DNA of 64,000 nt from Flavimaricola marinus (GTDB lineage Bacteria; Pseudomonadota; Alphaproteobacteria; Rhodobacterales; Rhodobacteraceae): NCBI RefSeq assembly GCF_900184895.1, contig NZ_FXZK01000001.1, positions 434,001-498,000 of the forward strand. Direction: 5' to 3'. The position numbers and the translations under genes are program-made. Below, one piece after another: positions 9,344 to 18,604 of the stretch (position 1 is its first letter; each line of letters starts with the position of its first letter). The notes below the pieces were generated by a model. It made no database searches. It was given only the letters and a program-made list of their open reading frames with translations, and was not told the origin of the DNA.

Positions 9344-10321
9344 TCAGCGTCCGGCCATCAGGCGCTGGACGATGCGCTGGGACAGCGGTGAATTCTGCTC
9401 GCCGATGGCGCTGCGCAGCTCGTTACTGGCTTCGGCCTGTGCCGCGATGGCGATCAGGCGCTCGGCCATTTCGATGTTGGCCGCGCATTCCTCGACCGGG
9501 TCTATGCCCGAGGCATCGGGGAAGGTGTCGAAGTAGATCACCCCGTCATACCCGTCCCGCGTGATCTGCGTCAGCAGCTCCAGCGTCGCGAGCGGATGCA
9601 CGGAGCCCACCATGAGCCCATCGTCACGCTTGCCGTAGCCGTCGTTGAGATGCACCCCGAGCAGGCGGGACCGCCGCGCAACCTGTGCCGCCGCAAAGGC
9701 GGGCATCTCGTCGGCATACAGCACATGGGCGAAATCCAGCGTGACGCCGAGATTGCCAAGGCCGACCTCGTCGATCGCCAGAAGCGTCGTCGCCACGTCC
9801 GGCAAAAGTGCGAATGATCTCGGCTCGTTAGGCTTGTATTCAATCGAAATCAGACATTCGGGAGCATGCGCCGCGACCTCGCGGATGCCGTCGATCTCGT
9901 CGGCCCACATCTTGGCGTAGTCGCCCTGAAAGCTGTAGTCGAAGCCGTCCTGCCCGAGCCACAGCGTCATCAGCGGCGCGCCCATCTCCAGCGCGGCATC
10001 AATGCCCTGCCTGGTCAGGTCGATCGCCTCACGACGGACAACGGGATCAGGATGCGTAAAGGCCCCGAGCTTGAATCCGGGGTTGGTATAATACCGCATG
10101 GCGAGGCCGTTGATCTGCAACCCCATGTCGTTGATCTCGGCGCGCACGGCCTTTGGCTCGTCGGTCATGTGATCGGGGTAGTTGAGGTCGACGTGGGTCA
10201 AGCCCTCGACCTTCGAGGCCCGCCGCGCGGCCATCATGGGTGTCGGCTTGCCATTGTGGTCCGGCCATTCGGCCTCGGCCTTCGCCGCAAAGGAATTCAA
10301 TCGTGTCGCAAACCGTATCAT
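9344..10321 (-). CDS. sugar isomerase/epimerase, xylose isomerase-like TIM barrel
   Basis: A 325-residue AP_endonuc_2/xylose-isomerase-like enzyme. Putative metal and acid residues sit in ISIEYKPNEPRSF (Glu/Lys of beta strand 5), TLDFAHVLYAD (Asp, His), LGVHLNDGYG (His, Asp) and YFDTFP. The pattern resembles L-rhamnose isomerase/ketose 3-epimerase relatives rather than endonucleases. It is the first gene of the six-gene sugar operon (43 bp before the binding protein), so it probably interconverts the imported sugar before phosphorylation. Exact reaction unknown. Confidence 0.82.
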   Translation of the reverse strand: MIRFATRLNSFAAKAEAEWPDHNGKPTPMMAARRASKVEGLTHVDLNYPDHMTDEPKAVRAEINDMGLQINGLAMRYYTNPGFKLGAFTHPDPVVRREAIDLTRQGIDAALEMGAPLMTLWLGQDGFDYSFQGDYAKMWADEIDGIREVAAHAPECLISIEYKPNEPRSFALLPDVATTLLAIDEVGLGNLGVTLDFAHVLYADEMPAFAAAQVARRSRLLGVHLNDGYGKRDDGLMVGSVHPLATLELLTQITRDGYDGVIYFDTFPDASGIDPVEECAANIEMAERLIAIAAQAEASNELRSAIGEQNSPLSQRIVQRLMAGR

Positions 10322-10658
10322 CTGGCCCTCCGTTGTTCACGCTTTTATATTTTTTTGTGAAGTTGTCAACGCGCGTTTCTCGAAGAGAGGGCCTTATTTC
10401 GGCCAAGATCACCCTGAAGGTTGGGAAAAACAGCTGGTCCGCCCGCGGTGGTGCAGCAGCACGATGCGGCGCCCGATTGCCGCGGCCATAAAGTAACCAA
10501 TTTAAAACAATCCCTTGAGTGCAGGAGAGACACTCCGCCGCCCCCGGCATTCGATATCTGCGCCGACAGAAAAGCGATTGAGCACGGGAACGCAGACCGC
10601 CCCGGCGCGTTCACCCGTTTTACAGCGCCAGTATGCACTCGTTAAAGAAAGGCACATC
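10322..10658. promoter_or_regulatory. divergent promoter region between the sugar operon and catalase
   Basis: This 337-bp gene-free stretch must hold the promoters of the minus-strand sugar operon and the plus-strand catalase. The part next to the isomerase start is AT-rich, with a T-tract around 10346-10358. I saw no convincing OxyR-type or other operator, and no small gene with a ribosome site. Confidence 0.5.
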
Positions 10659-12176
10659 ATGACCGATAAAAAGCCGGGCCCCGCCACGACAACCGACGCG
10701 GGCATTCGCGTCCAGAGCGATGAGCATTCGCTGACCGTCGGGCCCGATGGCCCGATCGTCCTGAATGACCATTACCTGCTCGAGCAGATGGCGAACTTCA
10801 ATCGCGAGCGAATCCCCGAGCGCCAGCCGCACGCCAAGGGCTCCGGTGCCTTCGGGACCTTTGAAACGACGCAGGACGTGTCGAAATACACCAAGGCCAA
10901 GATATTCCAGCCCGGTGCGAGTTGCGACGTCGTCATGCGTTTCTCGACCGTGGCCGGCGAACGGGGCAGCCCGGACACCTGGCGCGACCCGCGTGGCTTC
11001 TCCGTCAAGATGTATATCGAGGACGGCAATTTCGACATGGTCGGGAACAACACCCCGGTGTTCTTCATTCGAGACCCGATGAAGTTCCAGCATTTCATCC
11101 GCAGCCAGAAGCGCCGCGCCGACAACAACCTGCGTGACCACGACATGCAGTGGGACTTCTGGACCCTGTCGCCCGAGAGCGCCCATCAGGTAGCCTATCT
11201 CATGGGCGACCGCGGTATTCCGAGGACATGGCGCGAGATGAACGGCTATTCCAGCCACACCTATTCCCTGATCAACGCCGAAGGCGAGAAGTTCTGGGTG
11301 AAGTTCCACTTTCACACCGATCAAGGCGACGGCAACGCTTACCTGAGCCAGGACGAAGCGGACAAGATGGCCGGGATGGACGGCGACTACCACCGTCGTG
11401 ACCTGTTCAATGCCATTGCGGACGGCGATTTCCCGAGTTGGACACTGAAGTGGCAGATCATGCCCTTCGAAGACGCCAAGACCTACCGGATCAATCCGTT
11501 CGACCTGACCAAGGTCTGGCCTCATGCGGACTATCCCCTGATCGAGGTCGGCAAACTGACGCTGAACCGCAACCCGACCGATTTCCACACCGAGATCGAG
11601 CAGGCCGCGTTTGAGCCAAACAACATGGTGCCGGGCATCGGGTTGTCCCCCGACAAGATGCTTCTCGCCCGCGGGTTTTCCTATGCCGACGCGCATCGGG
11701 CGCGCCTCGGGGTCAACTACAAGCAGATCCCGGTCAACAGCGCCAAATCCCCGGTCCACAGCTATTCCAAGGACGGCGCAGGCCGGACAGAGAAAGTGGC
11801 GGACCCGGTCTATGCGCCGAACTCCTACGGCGGCCCCTCCGCACAGCCGGAACCCCACGACGAGGCGGGGCATTGGCATTCCGACGGCGACATGGTGCGC
11901 CAGGCCTACACCCTGCGCGAAGACGACGACGACTGGACGCAAGCCGGGATTCTGGTGCGAGACGTCATGGACGATGCCGCGCGTGAACGGCTGGTCGGCA
12001 ATGTCGTCGGGCATCTGACGGACGGCGTCAGCGAGAAGGTTCTGGTGCGGGCCTTTGAATACTGGCGCAATATCGACAGCGACGTCGGCGACAGGATCGA
12101 AGCGGGCGTTCGCGAGAAGCTGGGCGGAAAGTCGGACGCGCCCGGCATGGCCTCGGCCAAAAGCATCAGCGGCTAG
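10659..12176 (+). CDS. katA: monofunctional heme catalase
   Basis: A 505-residue small-subunit catalase that dismutates hydrogen peroxide in the cytoplasm. Distal His58 is in [16 protein letters not shown], the distal Asn in [13 protein letters not shown] (about 128-140), and the proximal heme-ligand Tyr in [14 protein letters not shown]. The [14 protein letters not shown] block is also typical. The length fits clade 3 catalases. I use the ATG at 10659 ([10 protein letters not shown]) because the upstream in-frame extension has no family similarity. The gene stands alone and is closed by a strong terminator. Confidence 0.96.
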   Translation: MTDKKPGPATTTDAGIRVQSDEHSLTVGPDGPIVLNDHYLLEQMANFNRERIPERQPHAKGSGAFGTFETTQDVSKYTKAKIFQPGASCDVVMRFSTVAGERGSPDTWRDPRGFSVKMYIEDGNFDMVGNNTPVFFIRDPMKFQHFIRSQKRRADNNLRDHDMQWDFWTLSPESAHQVAYLMGDRGIPRTWREMNGYSSHTYSLINAEGEKFWVKFHFHTDQGDGNAYLSQDEADKMAGMDGDYHRRDLFNAIADGDFPSWTLKWQIMPFEDAKTYRINPFDLTKVWPHADYPLIEVGKLTLNRNPTDFHTEIEQAAFEPNNMVPGIGLSPDKMLLARGFSYADAHRARLGVNYKQIPVNSAKSPVHSYSKDGAGRTEKVADPVYAPNSYGGPSAQPEPHDEAGHWHSDGDMVRQAYTLREDDDDWTQAGILVRDVMDDAARERLVGNVVGHLTDGVSEKVLVRAFEYWRNIDSDVGDRIEAGVREKLGGKSDAPGMASAKSISG

Positions 12177-12193
12177 AGCGGCCGTCATCACCG

Positions 12194-12235
12194 AAAAACC
12201 CCGGCGGAACTTCTGTTCCGCCGGGGTTTGCTTTT
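12194..12235 (+). terminator. Rho-independent terminator after catalase
   Basis: AAACCCCGGCGGAAC and GTTCCGCCGGGGTTT form a perfect 15-bp stem with a TTCT loop, followed by GCTTTT, 20 bp after the catalase stop. The A-run on the other side makes it potentially bidirectional, also serving the convergent minus-strand gene that ends at 12258. Confidence 0.92.
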
Positions 12236-12257
12236 GCGGCAGTGGCGAAGGACCTTA

Positions 12258-13910
12258 CTAGACCTGACCGTCGGCCCGCGCCAGAACCCCCTCGGCCCAG
12301 CGATGCGTCGACGCTCCGAAGCAATCGTGCAGGGAGTCTGTCGCGATGACGCTGCCAAGCGACAGGCGGCCAAGCAAGCATAGCCCGGCATTGGCGTCGC
12401 CGTTCCGCGCGACCAGCGAACCGTCCGGCAGAGTGCGCGCGCCGAAGCCGTCTTCGACCTCTGCGATCAGGCCGTCTTCGACCGCGCCGCGGATTAGCGG
12501 ATCGACGATATTCTCCAGGCTCGGGCTTGGCAGCACGCCATCGACCATGACATGCGCCAGCGTCGCGTCATTGCCTTCGATCAACCGCCAACCGACGGGA
12601 TCCAGCACGATGTCGGGATCATCGACCGCCTGCAGACTGACAAGGCCGTCCTCTATCAGAACAAGCAATTGCTCGGATGCCGTCACCGGTGGACCATAGC
12701 TGTAGCGTTTCATCGCCTCGTCGAAACCGACAATCGCGGTGGCCGTGTCGGCAGTAAGGTCGGCACGGTTGACGCCGCTGCGAATGTCGTTCTGCAGCTT
12801 GCGCCATAGCTGCCCCACCACATAGCCCACCGATGGCGGCAATCGCCTGTGCGCCATTTCGATGGTGGTGCGGAGCGCGACGACCGTATCCTGAACGTCC
12901 TGCGTGCCGGGGGAGGAGCGTTCCACGTCGAACCACTGCCGGACCGTCGCCTCGGTGTGAGGAGCCTCCATCGCGGTCAGTATCCGCATCACCGGGCTGA
13001 CGAGAACATCGCAAATGGTCTTCAACGCAGGCTTCGGCCCTTGCCGGACCGCCTCCGCCAGAGCGTCTTGAAACGCCTCCGCTTCATTCGGGCGCAGATC
13101 GTACATGGCGTCGATCTCGGCCGTCGCCGGTTTCGGCGCTGGCGGCACCCCGTCTCGGGAGAACGGCAGTATTCGCGCCGGTTCCCGACCGGACCGGACA
13201 TAGCGCCCGCCCTCGAACCGCCCTGAAAGGCCAAAGGTCAGCATCCGCAGCACATCGTGTGTCGACAGGCCCAGACCACGGATCGCCACATGCCGGCCGG
13301 ACCAGCCTTCGGCCGCCGCGACGAGTTCCGTCGCGGGATAGGCCGGGACGAGGTCGAGCCCGTTCTTGTCGGCGTGCTCCGACCAGCGGCGCAGTTGCGG
13401 ATCGGGTTCCGTTGCCGGTTGGCCGGGGCAGAGAAGCACCTCATCGTAGGGCCCGTGATCGGTATCGCCCGAAACGATCCGCCAGCCATCATCAGTGCGC
13501 GTCACCTCGGTCGCCTTTGCGGCGATGTGAGAGATATCGAAAATCCCTTGCGACGCGGTTCTCAGCGCCCCGAACCGAGCGCGGAGAAACGCCCCGAGAT
13601 CGCACCGGGGCGGGAAATCGTCGGGCGCGTAGGACGTTTGGGACCATGTCGCGAACGGGTCGATCTGATCCCGCAGGATGTCGGGCGGGTCGATCTCGAG
13701 AACCCGGACGGGGATGTTCAGCAGGCACAAGGGGCTTTCGTCGGGATGAAAATTCGGCCCGGCCCCAAGGGCATCGCTTGGATCGAAGATGTCGATCTTG
13801 ACGCCGAGGTTCCGGGTCTTCGCAACCACCGCGAGGGCCTCCAGTGCCCCCAAGCCGCGTGGACCAAACCCGACGACGGCGAGGCTCCGGTCAAACGTAC
13901 GATCAGTCAT
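12258..13910 (-). CDS. FAD/NAD(P)-binding protein (NAD_binding_9 type)
   Basis: A 550-residue protein with an N-terminal dinucleotide-binding motif (VGFGPRGLGALEAL, about 10-23) and a second nucleotide-type motif (HVAIRGLGLSTHDVLRML, mid-protein). This layout is typical of the large FAD-NAD(P)-binding family (PF13454). I start at the ATG at 13910 (MTDRTFDRS), which has AAGGAAC upstream; the longer frame adds an Arg-rich tail. It is the most downstream of five co-directional minus-strand genes. Its substrate and physiological reaction are unknown. Confidence 0.78.
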   Translation of the reverse strand: MTDRTFDRSLAVVGFGPRGLGALEALAVVAKTRNLGVKIDIFDPSDALGAGPNFHPDESPLCLLNIPVRVLEIDPPDILRDQIDPFATWSQTSYAPDDFPPRCDLGAFLRARFGALRTASQGIFDISHIAAKATEVTRTDDGWRIVSGDTDHGPYDEVLLCPGQPATEPDPQLRRWSEHADKNGLDLVPAYPATELVAAAEGWSGRHVAIRGLGLSTHDVLRMLTFGLSGRFEGGRYVRSGREPARILPFSRDGVPPAPKPATAEIDAMYDLRPNEAEAFQDALAEAVRQGPKPALKTICDVLVSPVMRILTAMEAPHTEATVRQWFDVERSSPGTQDVQDTVVALRTTIEMAHRRLPPSVGYVVGQLWRKLQNDIRSGVNRADLTADTATAIVGFDEAMKRYSYGPPVTASEQLLVLIEDGLVSLQAVDDPDIVLDPVGWRLIEGNDATLAHVMVDGVLPSPSLENIVDPLIRGAVEDGLIAEVEDGFGARTLPDGSLVARNGDANAGLCLLGRLSLGSVIATDSLHDCFGASTHRWAEGVLARADGQV

Positions 13911-13959
13911 TGGTGATGTTCCTTGAAAACGGCGGCACGGCGATCGGAGCCGTCGCGGG

Positions 13960-14409
13960 CTATTGGGAGGCGTAGAGCGGGATCGTCGACACGGCCATCT
14001 TTGCCGTCCCGTTCTGGACCTCGCGGCCGTGGGCCACATAGACCAGCGTCTGATTGGCCTCGTCAAAAATCCGCGTGACCCTGAGTGATTTCCAGATGAT
14101 CGAGCGCCGCTCGGAAAAGACGGACTCCCCGTCGCGGCTGCGGTCGATGTCTCCGATTTCGATCGGCCCGGTCTGGCGGCACGAGATGGCGGAGTTCGAC
14201 GGGTCTTCGAACCAGTTGCCGTTCGACAACCGGTCGATCAACCCGCGTTCGAAATAGGTCACGTGACAGGTCACGCCGCTGACTTCGGGGTCGGCGAAGG
14301 CTTCGACGATGATATCGTTGCCGAGCCAGTCGACATCGACATTCCCGACGACCTCCGACTGGGCGGCCGTCGCGCACAGGGTGGTCAGGACGGCGATCAG
14401 GGCTTTCAT
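13960..14409 (-). CDS. creA: CreA family protein
   Basis: A 149-residue small exported protein. The signal peptide is about residues 1-18 (MKALIAVLTTLCATAAQSE). The mature part matches the CreA family: WLGNDIIVEAFADPEVSGVTCHVTYF, then DPSNSAISCRQTGPI with the paired cysteines. Function is unknown even in Escherichia coli. It shares a 4-bp ATGA overlap with the App1-like gene upstream, so the two are translationally coupled. Confidence 0.88.
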   Translation of the reverse strand: MKALIAVLTTLCATAAQSEVVGNVDVDWLGNDIIVEAFADPEVSGVTCHVTYFERGLIDRLSNGNWFEDPSNSAISCRQTGPIEIGDIDRSRDGESVFSERRSIIWKSLRVTRIFDEANQTLVYVAHGREVQNGTAKMAVSTIPLYASQ

Positions 14410-15434
14410 GTCGGTTTCCTCTCCATGTCGGTCAAGAACAAATCGGGCCGCGCCAGAGCGAGCTGCTCGGCGAAACCGTCAAAGGACGGCCCGGCAAAGG
14501 TGGGCGTGCGCGTTTCGAGCAGGCGGTCCCGGTCGCGCAGATCGAGGGCATCCATCCCCGGACCGGGCGCACGCAACCCGACCGCGGCGATCCGGTCGCC
14601 ATGTCGCTCGATCGCGGCATGATAGATTTGGGCGTCGTGCTGGCCGGTGTCGCCAAGCAGCACCGCGGGCAGATCCGGATACACGCTGAGAATGTGATCT
14701 ATGCTCGCCCCCTTGTGGTTGCCGTGCCCCTCGGTGATGAACTGGGTCTCGCTCAGCCCCAGATCGCGCAGGAACATCGGCCCCGGAACGATGCCCGTGT
14801 TGTCGAAGACCTGCCGCAGGAAACCATGCAGGTTCCACGGCGACGAGCTGACGTAGAAGATCGGATTGCGCCCGTCGTCGGACAGGCAAGTCGTCAAGGC
14901 GATGGCATCCGCAAAGGCCCGCCGGGTCCGGGAACTGCCGGTGAACGTGGTATAGAGATTGCGCAGAAGCGAATAGGCGCCCGTCTCCATCATCGTGTCG
15001 TCGATATCCGAGATCACGAGGAACCGCGCGTCTGATCGCGGTGCGAATACCGGGCAAGGCACCGGCTCGGCCCGCCCCTCGACGAAGACGTCTTCGCTGC
15101 TCCACCCATCGCGCCCATCGGCCGGAAGCACGAGGGTGAAATACCCCTCCTCGTCGGTTTGCGCCTCGGTATTGGCGCAGCGCACGGTCGTATTCGCCAC
15201 TTCGTCGGTGAAGAACAACAGGAACATGCGGTGAAAGTTGTCCCATTTCGATTGGCCGTCCATCCCGTCATCGCCCCGCAACTCGGACAGGACGCGCCCG
15301 CGCACGATGATCTGGTCGCGCGTCGCATAGCCGATATAGGGATCGATCTCGCGCCCCGTGGCGGGCCGGTGAAACACCCGATCCGCCACACGTTCCGTTC
15401 GCAATGCCAGCCGATGCAGAAGGCGTTTGATCAA
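14406..15434 (-). CDS. App1 family protein, phosphatidate phosphatase-like (DUF2183)
   Basis: A 342-residue protein with the haloacid-dehalogenase-type catalytic motif DIDDT (Asp143, Asp145, Thr147) of the App1/DUF2183 family. This is the conserved catalytic domain of yeast phosphatidate phosphatase App1. Later motifs IFYVSSSPWN and LLGDTGQHD match the family. An N-terminal beta-rich part (about 40-125) precedes the catalytic domain. The start is TTG at 15434, with GGAGAG 4 nt upstream. Overlap with creA suggests a shared envelope or lipid role, but that is inference. Confidence 0.85.
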   Translation of the reverse strand: MIKRLLHRLALRTERVADRVFHRPATGREIDPYIGYATRDQIIVRGRVLSELRGDDGMDGQSKWDNFHRMFLLFFTDEVANTTVRCANTEAQTDEEGYFTLVLPADGRDGWSSEDVFVEGRAEPVPCPVFAPRSDARFLVISDIDDTMMETGAYSLLRNLYTTFTGSSRTRRAFADAIALTTCLSDDGRNPIFYVSSSPWNLHGFLRQVFDNTGIVPGPMFLRDLGLSETQFITEGHGNHKGASIDHILSVYPDLPAVLLGDTGQHDAQIYHAAIERHGDRIAAVGLRAPGPGMDALDLRDRDRLLETRTPTFAGPSFDGFAEQLALARPDLFLTDMERKPT

Positions 15435-15518
15435 GGCGCTCTCCAGAGAGTTGTTTTCGTCAAACGCGCGAAACGCCGAAAAGTCCCCGTCGGCGGCGAG
15501 ATTCTTTGTCGTGGGGTG

Positions 15519-16943
15519 TTATGGCACCGCCAACGCCTTCGCTGCGACGAGGTCTCGGGTCAGGGCCTGCCGAGCGGCCTCTTGGTCGGCCCGCTCGGGC
15601 AGCCGCAGAATATGCGCGGGATGATAGGTGATCAGGGCCGGCACGCCGCCGAGGCCCGGCTCTGTCCTGCCCCGCCGCGCCGCAATTGCATCCTTGCGCC
15701 CGGTCAGCGCGAGCGCGGCCGTCGCCCCCAGCGCCACGATGATCTGCGGCTTGACCTGCCTGATCTCGGTGTCGAGCCAGAAGCGACAATGCTCGACCTC
15801 GTGTCGATCCGGCGTCTGGTGGATCCGGCGTTTGCCCCGCACCTCATGTTTGAAGTGCTTGACCGCGTTCGTCAGATAGACCGCGTCGCGCTGCAATCCT
15901 GCCTGCTGCATGGCGTGAAGCAGGACTTGGCCCGCCGGCCCGACGAAGGGGCGGCCCTCGAGATCCTCGCGGTCGCCCGGCTGCTCTCCGACGACCATGA
16001 TGCCCGCTTGTTCCGGCCCCTCTCCCGCAACGACCTGCGTCGCCTGACAATGCAGCGGACAGCGTTGGCACCCCGCCAAAGCAGCGGCAAGCCCGCTTGA
16101 CGGCCCGTCCCAATAGGTGCCGCGCGTGGCCGCGCTCTGCACCCGGGCGGTGCGCAGCGGCGGCAAGGTGGGGGCGGCCTCGGCCATCGCCCGCGCCCGG
16201 GCCGGAGCCTCGGATATCAGGCGCGGGATCGACGCCGCTTCGGGCAGGTTCTTCCAGTATTTCTTCGGCATCTCCGAGGTCATCGCATTCACCTTCAACC
16301 GGGCCGGATTGAAGATATTGCAGAAATAGGTGGTCCAGAGATCCTCGTGGGCGTCCTCCAGCAACTCCGGCTTCGGCATATCCAGGGCAAAGCGAAGCGC
16401 ACCGGCTTCGAATATCGCCGTGACATCGGGGGTCACGATCCGCCAATCCATATCCGCGAACCGTTTGGAAAAGAAAGTCGCCGTGGGTTCGACGGTGTGG
16501 TGCGTCGGCTCGAACCACGCGGCAAAGCTGCGCCGGGCGGCCTCCGGGTCTCCGATCTCGCGAAACCGGACGAACGCCTTCATCTTGTGCTGGCAGCGAT
16601 GGACGGCCTTCTCCATTTCCCGCAGCGATTGCACCAGCGGATCGGCACGGTCCTGCATCAGGCCGCGTTCCCGTTGCAGCCGGTGCAGACACGCATAGAG
16701 CTTGTCAAAACGGCGCTGGTCGGCATGCCAGACCACGGATTGCGCCAGTGAAACGAAGGATTTCGGCACCTTGATCTGGCTGGCATCCACCTTGGGCGGC
16801 TGGATGACCTCGTCAAACAGGCCGCCGGCCGCCTCCTGCCCGAAGGTCACATCCTCCGGCGAGAGGCCTGCGGCAAGGCAGGCACGGGCGGCGTCTCGCC
16901 ATGCCTTGTCCACCCCGAGGCGCGGCAGGACGATCCGTTGCAT
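15519..16943 (-). CDS. udgX: DUF4130-UdgX fusion: uracil-DNA glycosylase superfamily protein
   Basis: A 474-residue two-domain protein. Residues about 1-245 form the DUF4130 (TIGR03915) domain of unknown function. Residues about 270-474 form a UDG-superfamily domain of UdgX type: GEQPGDRED (319-327), TNAVKHFK (358-365), KRRIHQTP (371-378) and the C-terminal ITYHPAHILR. In UdgX the His of KRRIH (here His375) forms a covalent bond to the deoxyribose after uracil excision, so the protein is expected to bind uracil-DNA irreversibly. Cysteines 292, 295, 299 and 386 are candidate 4Fe-4S ligands. The start overlaps the radical SAM stop (TGATG), so the two are coupled. Confidence 0.92.
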   Translation of the reverse strand: MQRIVLPRLGVDKAWRDAARACLAAGLSPEDVTFGQEAAGGLFDEVIQPPKVDASQIKVPKSFVSLAQSVVWHADQRRFDKLYACLHRLQRERGLMQDRADPLVQSLREMEKAVHRCQHKMKAFVRFREIGDPEAARRSFAAWFEPTHHTVEPTATFFSKRFADMDWRIVTPDVTAIFEAGALRFALDMPKPELLEDAHEDLWTTYFCNIFNPARLKVNAMTSEMPKKYWKNLPEAASIPRLISEAPARARAMAEAAPTLPPLRTARVQSAATRGTYWDGPSSGLAAALAGCQRCPLHCQATQVVAGEGPEQAGIMVVGEQPGDREDLEGRPFVGPAGQVLLHAMQQAGLQRDAVYLTNAVKHFKHEVRGKRRIHQTPDRHEVEHCRFWLDTEIRQVKPQIIVALGATAALALTGRKDAIAARRGRTEPGLGGVPALITYHPAHILRLPERADQEAARQALTRDLVAAKALAVP

Positions 16944-18178
16944 CAGAACAGGCTCAACTGCTCGGGTGGCGGCGCGAACCGCGCTCGCAGGTCGGCGCTA
17001 TCCGTCAACCCGCCGGGAGACCAGCCTTGGGCGGTGATGAACACCCGCGCCTTCTTCAGCGACGCTCCGAGGCGGGCGACGTCTTCATAGCGCAAGGTCC
17101 GGTGACGGCGGGTCGCGATGATCCGATTGACGGTCTTCACCCCGAAACCCGGCACCCTGAGAAGCATCTCGCGCGGGGCCGAGTTGACATCGACCGGAAA
17201 GCCCTCGCGATGTGCCAGGGCCCAGGCGAGTTTCGGGTCGATCTCCAGATCGAGGTTGCCGCCCAGCGCCGTGTCGGTGATCTCGTCCAGCCGGAAGTCG
17301 TAGAACCGCAACAGCCAATCGGCCTGATAAAGCCGATGCTCTCGCTGCAGCGGCGGGCTGACGAGGGGCAGCCGCGAGGAGGCGTCGGGGATCGGGCTGA
17401 AGGCGGAATAATAGACCCGTTTGAGGCCGTAAGAGCCGTAGAGCCGTGTGGACTGACCAAGAATGGTGGCGTCATTCGCGCCGTCCGCACCGACGATCAC
17501 CTGCGTCGACTGGCCCGCGGGCGCAAAGCGTGGCGGGCGCTTGCCGCTGTGGGATCTGTCCTTGCTGGCGATGCTGCGCAGCTTCACGTCCGCCATCGCC
17601 TTGCGGATCTGGTCGGGGCTTTTCTCGGGCGCATAGTCCTTGACCGCCTGATCGGTCGGCAGTTCGACATTGATCGACAGCCGATCCGCGAGCCGCCCCG
17701 CTTCTGCGATCAGTTCAGGGGCAGCATCCGGGATGGTCTTGAGGTGGATATAGCCGCGGAAATTCTCCTCCTCGCGCAGTTTGCGGGCGATCCGGACCAT
17801 ATCCTCCATCGTCTTGTCGGGCGAACGGATGATCCCCGACGACAGGAACAGGCCTTCGATGTAGTTGCGGCGATAGAAATCGATCGTCAGCTTCACCACC
17901 TCGTCGACGGAGAACCGCACCCGCTCCACGTTGGAGGACACCCGATTGACGCAATAGACGCAGTCGTAGATGCAGAAATTGGTCATCAGGATCTTGAGCA
18001 AGCTGATGCAACGCCCGTCAGGTGCGTAGGAATGACAAATGCCGGAACCGGTGTTCGATCCCAGACCCTTGCCGTCGCGTGAATCCCGCTTGGTCGACCC
18101 CGACGATGCGCAGGAGGCATCGTATTTGGCCGCATCGCTCAAGATCGCGAGCTTTTCGTTGATTGTTCTTTGCGCCAT
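16943..18178 (-). CDS. putative DNA modification/repair radical SAM protein (TIGR03916 type)
   Basis: A 411-residue radical SAM enzyme. The cluster motif is Cys69-X3-Cys73-X2-Cys76 (NFCIYDCVYC). Further cysteines at 23, 48 and 57 near the N-terminus could hold an extra cluster. The C-terminal third contains helix-hairpin-helix-like DNA-binding sequence (NSAPREMLLRVPGFGVKTVN). The family is found next to DUF4130/UdgX genes and is named a putative DNA modification/repair protein; no reaction is established. It is the first gene of the run, with udgX overlapping its stop by 1 nt, and is divergent from the 50-residue protein and topoisomerase genes. Confidence 0.9.
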   Translation of the reverse strand: MAQRTINEKLAILSDAAKYDASCASSGSTKRDSRDGKGLGSNTGSGICHSYAPDGRCISLLKILMTNFCIYDCVYCVNRVSSNVERVRFSVDEVVKLTIDFYRRNYIEGLFLSSGIIRSPDKTMEDMVRIARKLREEENFRGYIHLKTIPDAAPELIAEAGRLADRLSINVELPTDQAVKDYAPEKSPDQIRKAMADVKLRSIASKDRSHSGKRPPRFAPAGQSTQVIVGADGANDATILGQSTRLYGSYGLKRVYYSAFSPIPDASSRLPLVSPPLQREHRLYQADWLLRFYDFRLDEITDTALGGNLDLEIDPKLAWALAHREGFPVDVNSAPREMLLRVPGFGVKTVNRIIATRRHRTLRYEDVARLGASLKKARVFITAQGWSPGGLTDSADLRARFAPPPEQLSLF

Positions 18179-18388
18179 GCGTTCTTGTTATGTTCTCATT
18201 AACCCCAGTGCAACCGAACAGTTTGTCGCGGCCCCGCCCGCGGTGCGTTCCGTGGCGTCGGGTGGCAGATTCTCGCCAAGGCGCGGAACTCTTGGGGCCG
18301 GCGAAAGGTTTGCAAGACAGGATCTGCTGCCCTGCCCCGCCCAATCGGGTGAGAGCATAGGGCGGAGAAACGACGAAAGGACTACACC

Positions 18389-18541
18389 ATGACAGCCAAG
18401 CCACACACGCCGACAAGCGACAGCGACGACCGCACGGTGATCGACCTCAAAGGGTCCGAACAGCACCACGACCTGAAGGACAAGGACGGCAAGAAATCGT
18501 CCGACAAATCCGCCAAGGCGAAGTCGGACGACAAGAAATAA
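18389..18541 (+). CDS. small charged hypothetical protein (50 aa)
   Basis: Reads as 50 residues, MTAKPHTPTSDSDDRTV followed by a tail extremely rich in Lys, Asp and Ser, ending in DDKK. GAAAGG lies 8 nt upstream of the ATG. It has no hydrophobic segment and is predicted to be disordered. It precedes the DUF2945 gene by 63 bp and may be the first gene of that operon. I recognise no family. Codon choice and a good ribosome site favour a real gene. Confidence 0.6.
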   Translation: MTAKPHTPTSDSDDRTVIDLKGSEQHHDLKDKDGKKSSDKSAKAKSDDKK

Positions 18542-18604
18542 GTGCCTCCGCCGCACTCGCCCGGCCATGTCGGGCGGCGCGGCCTAGCTGAGAAAGGTGA
18601 TGTC

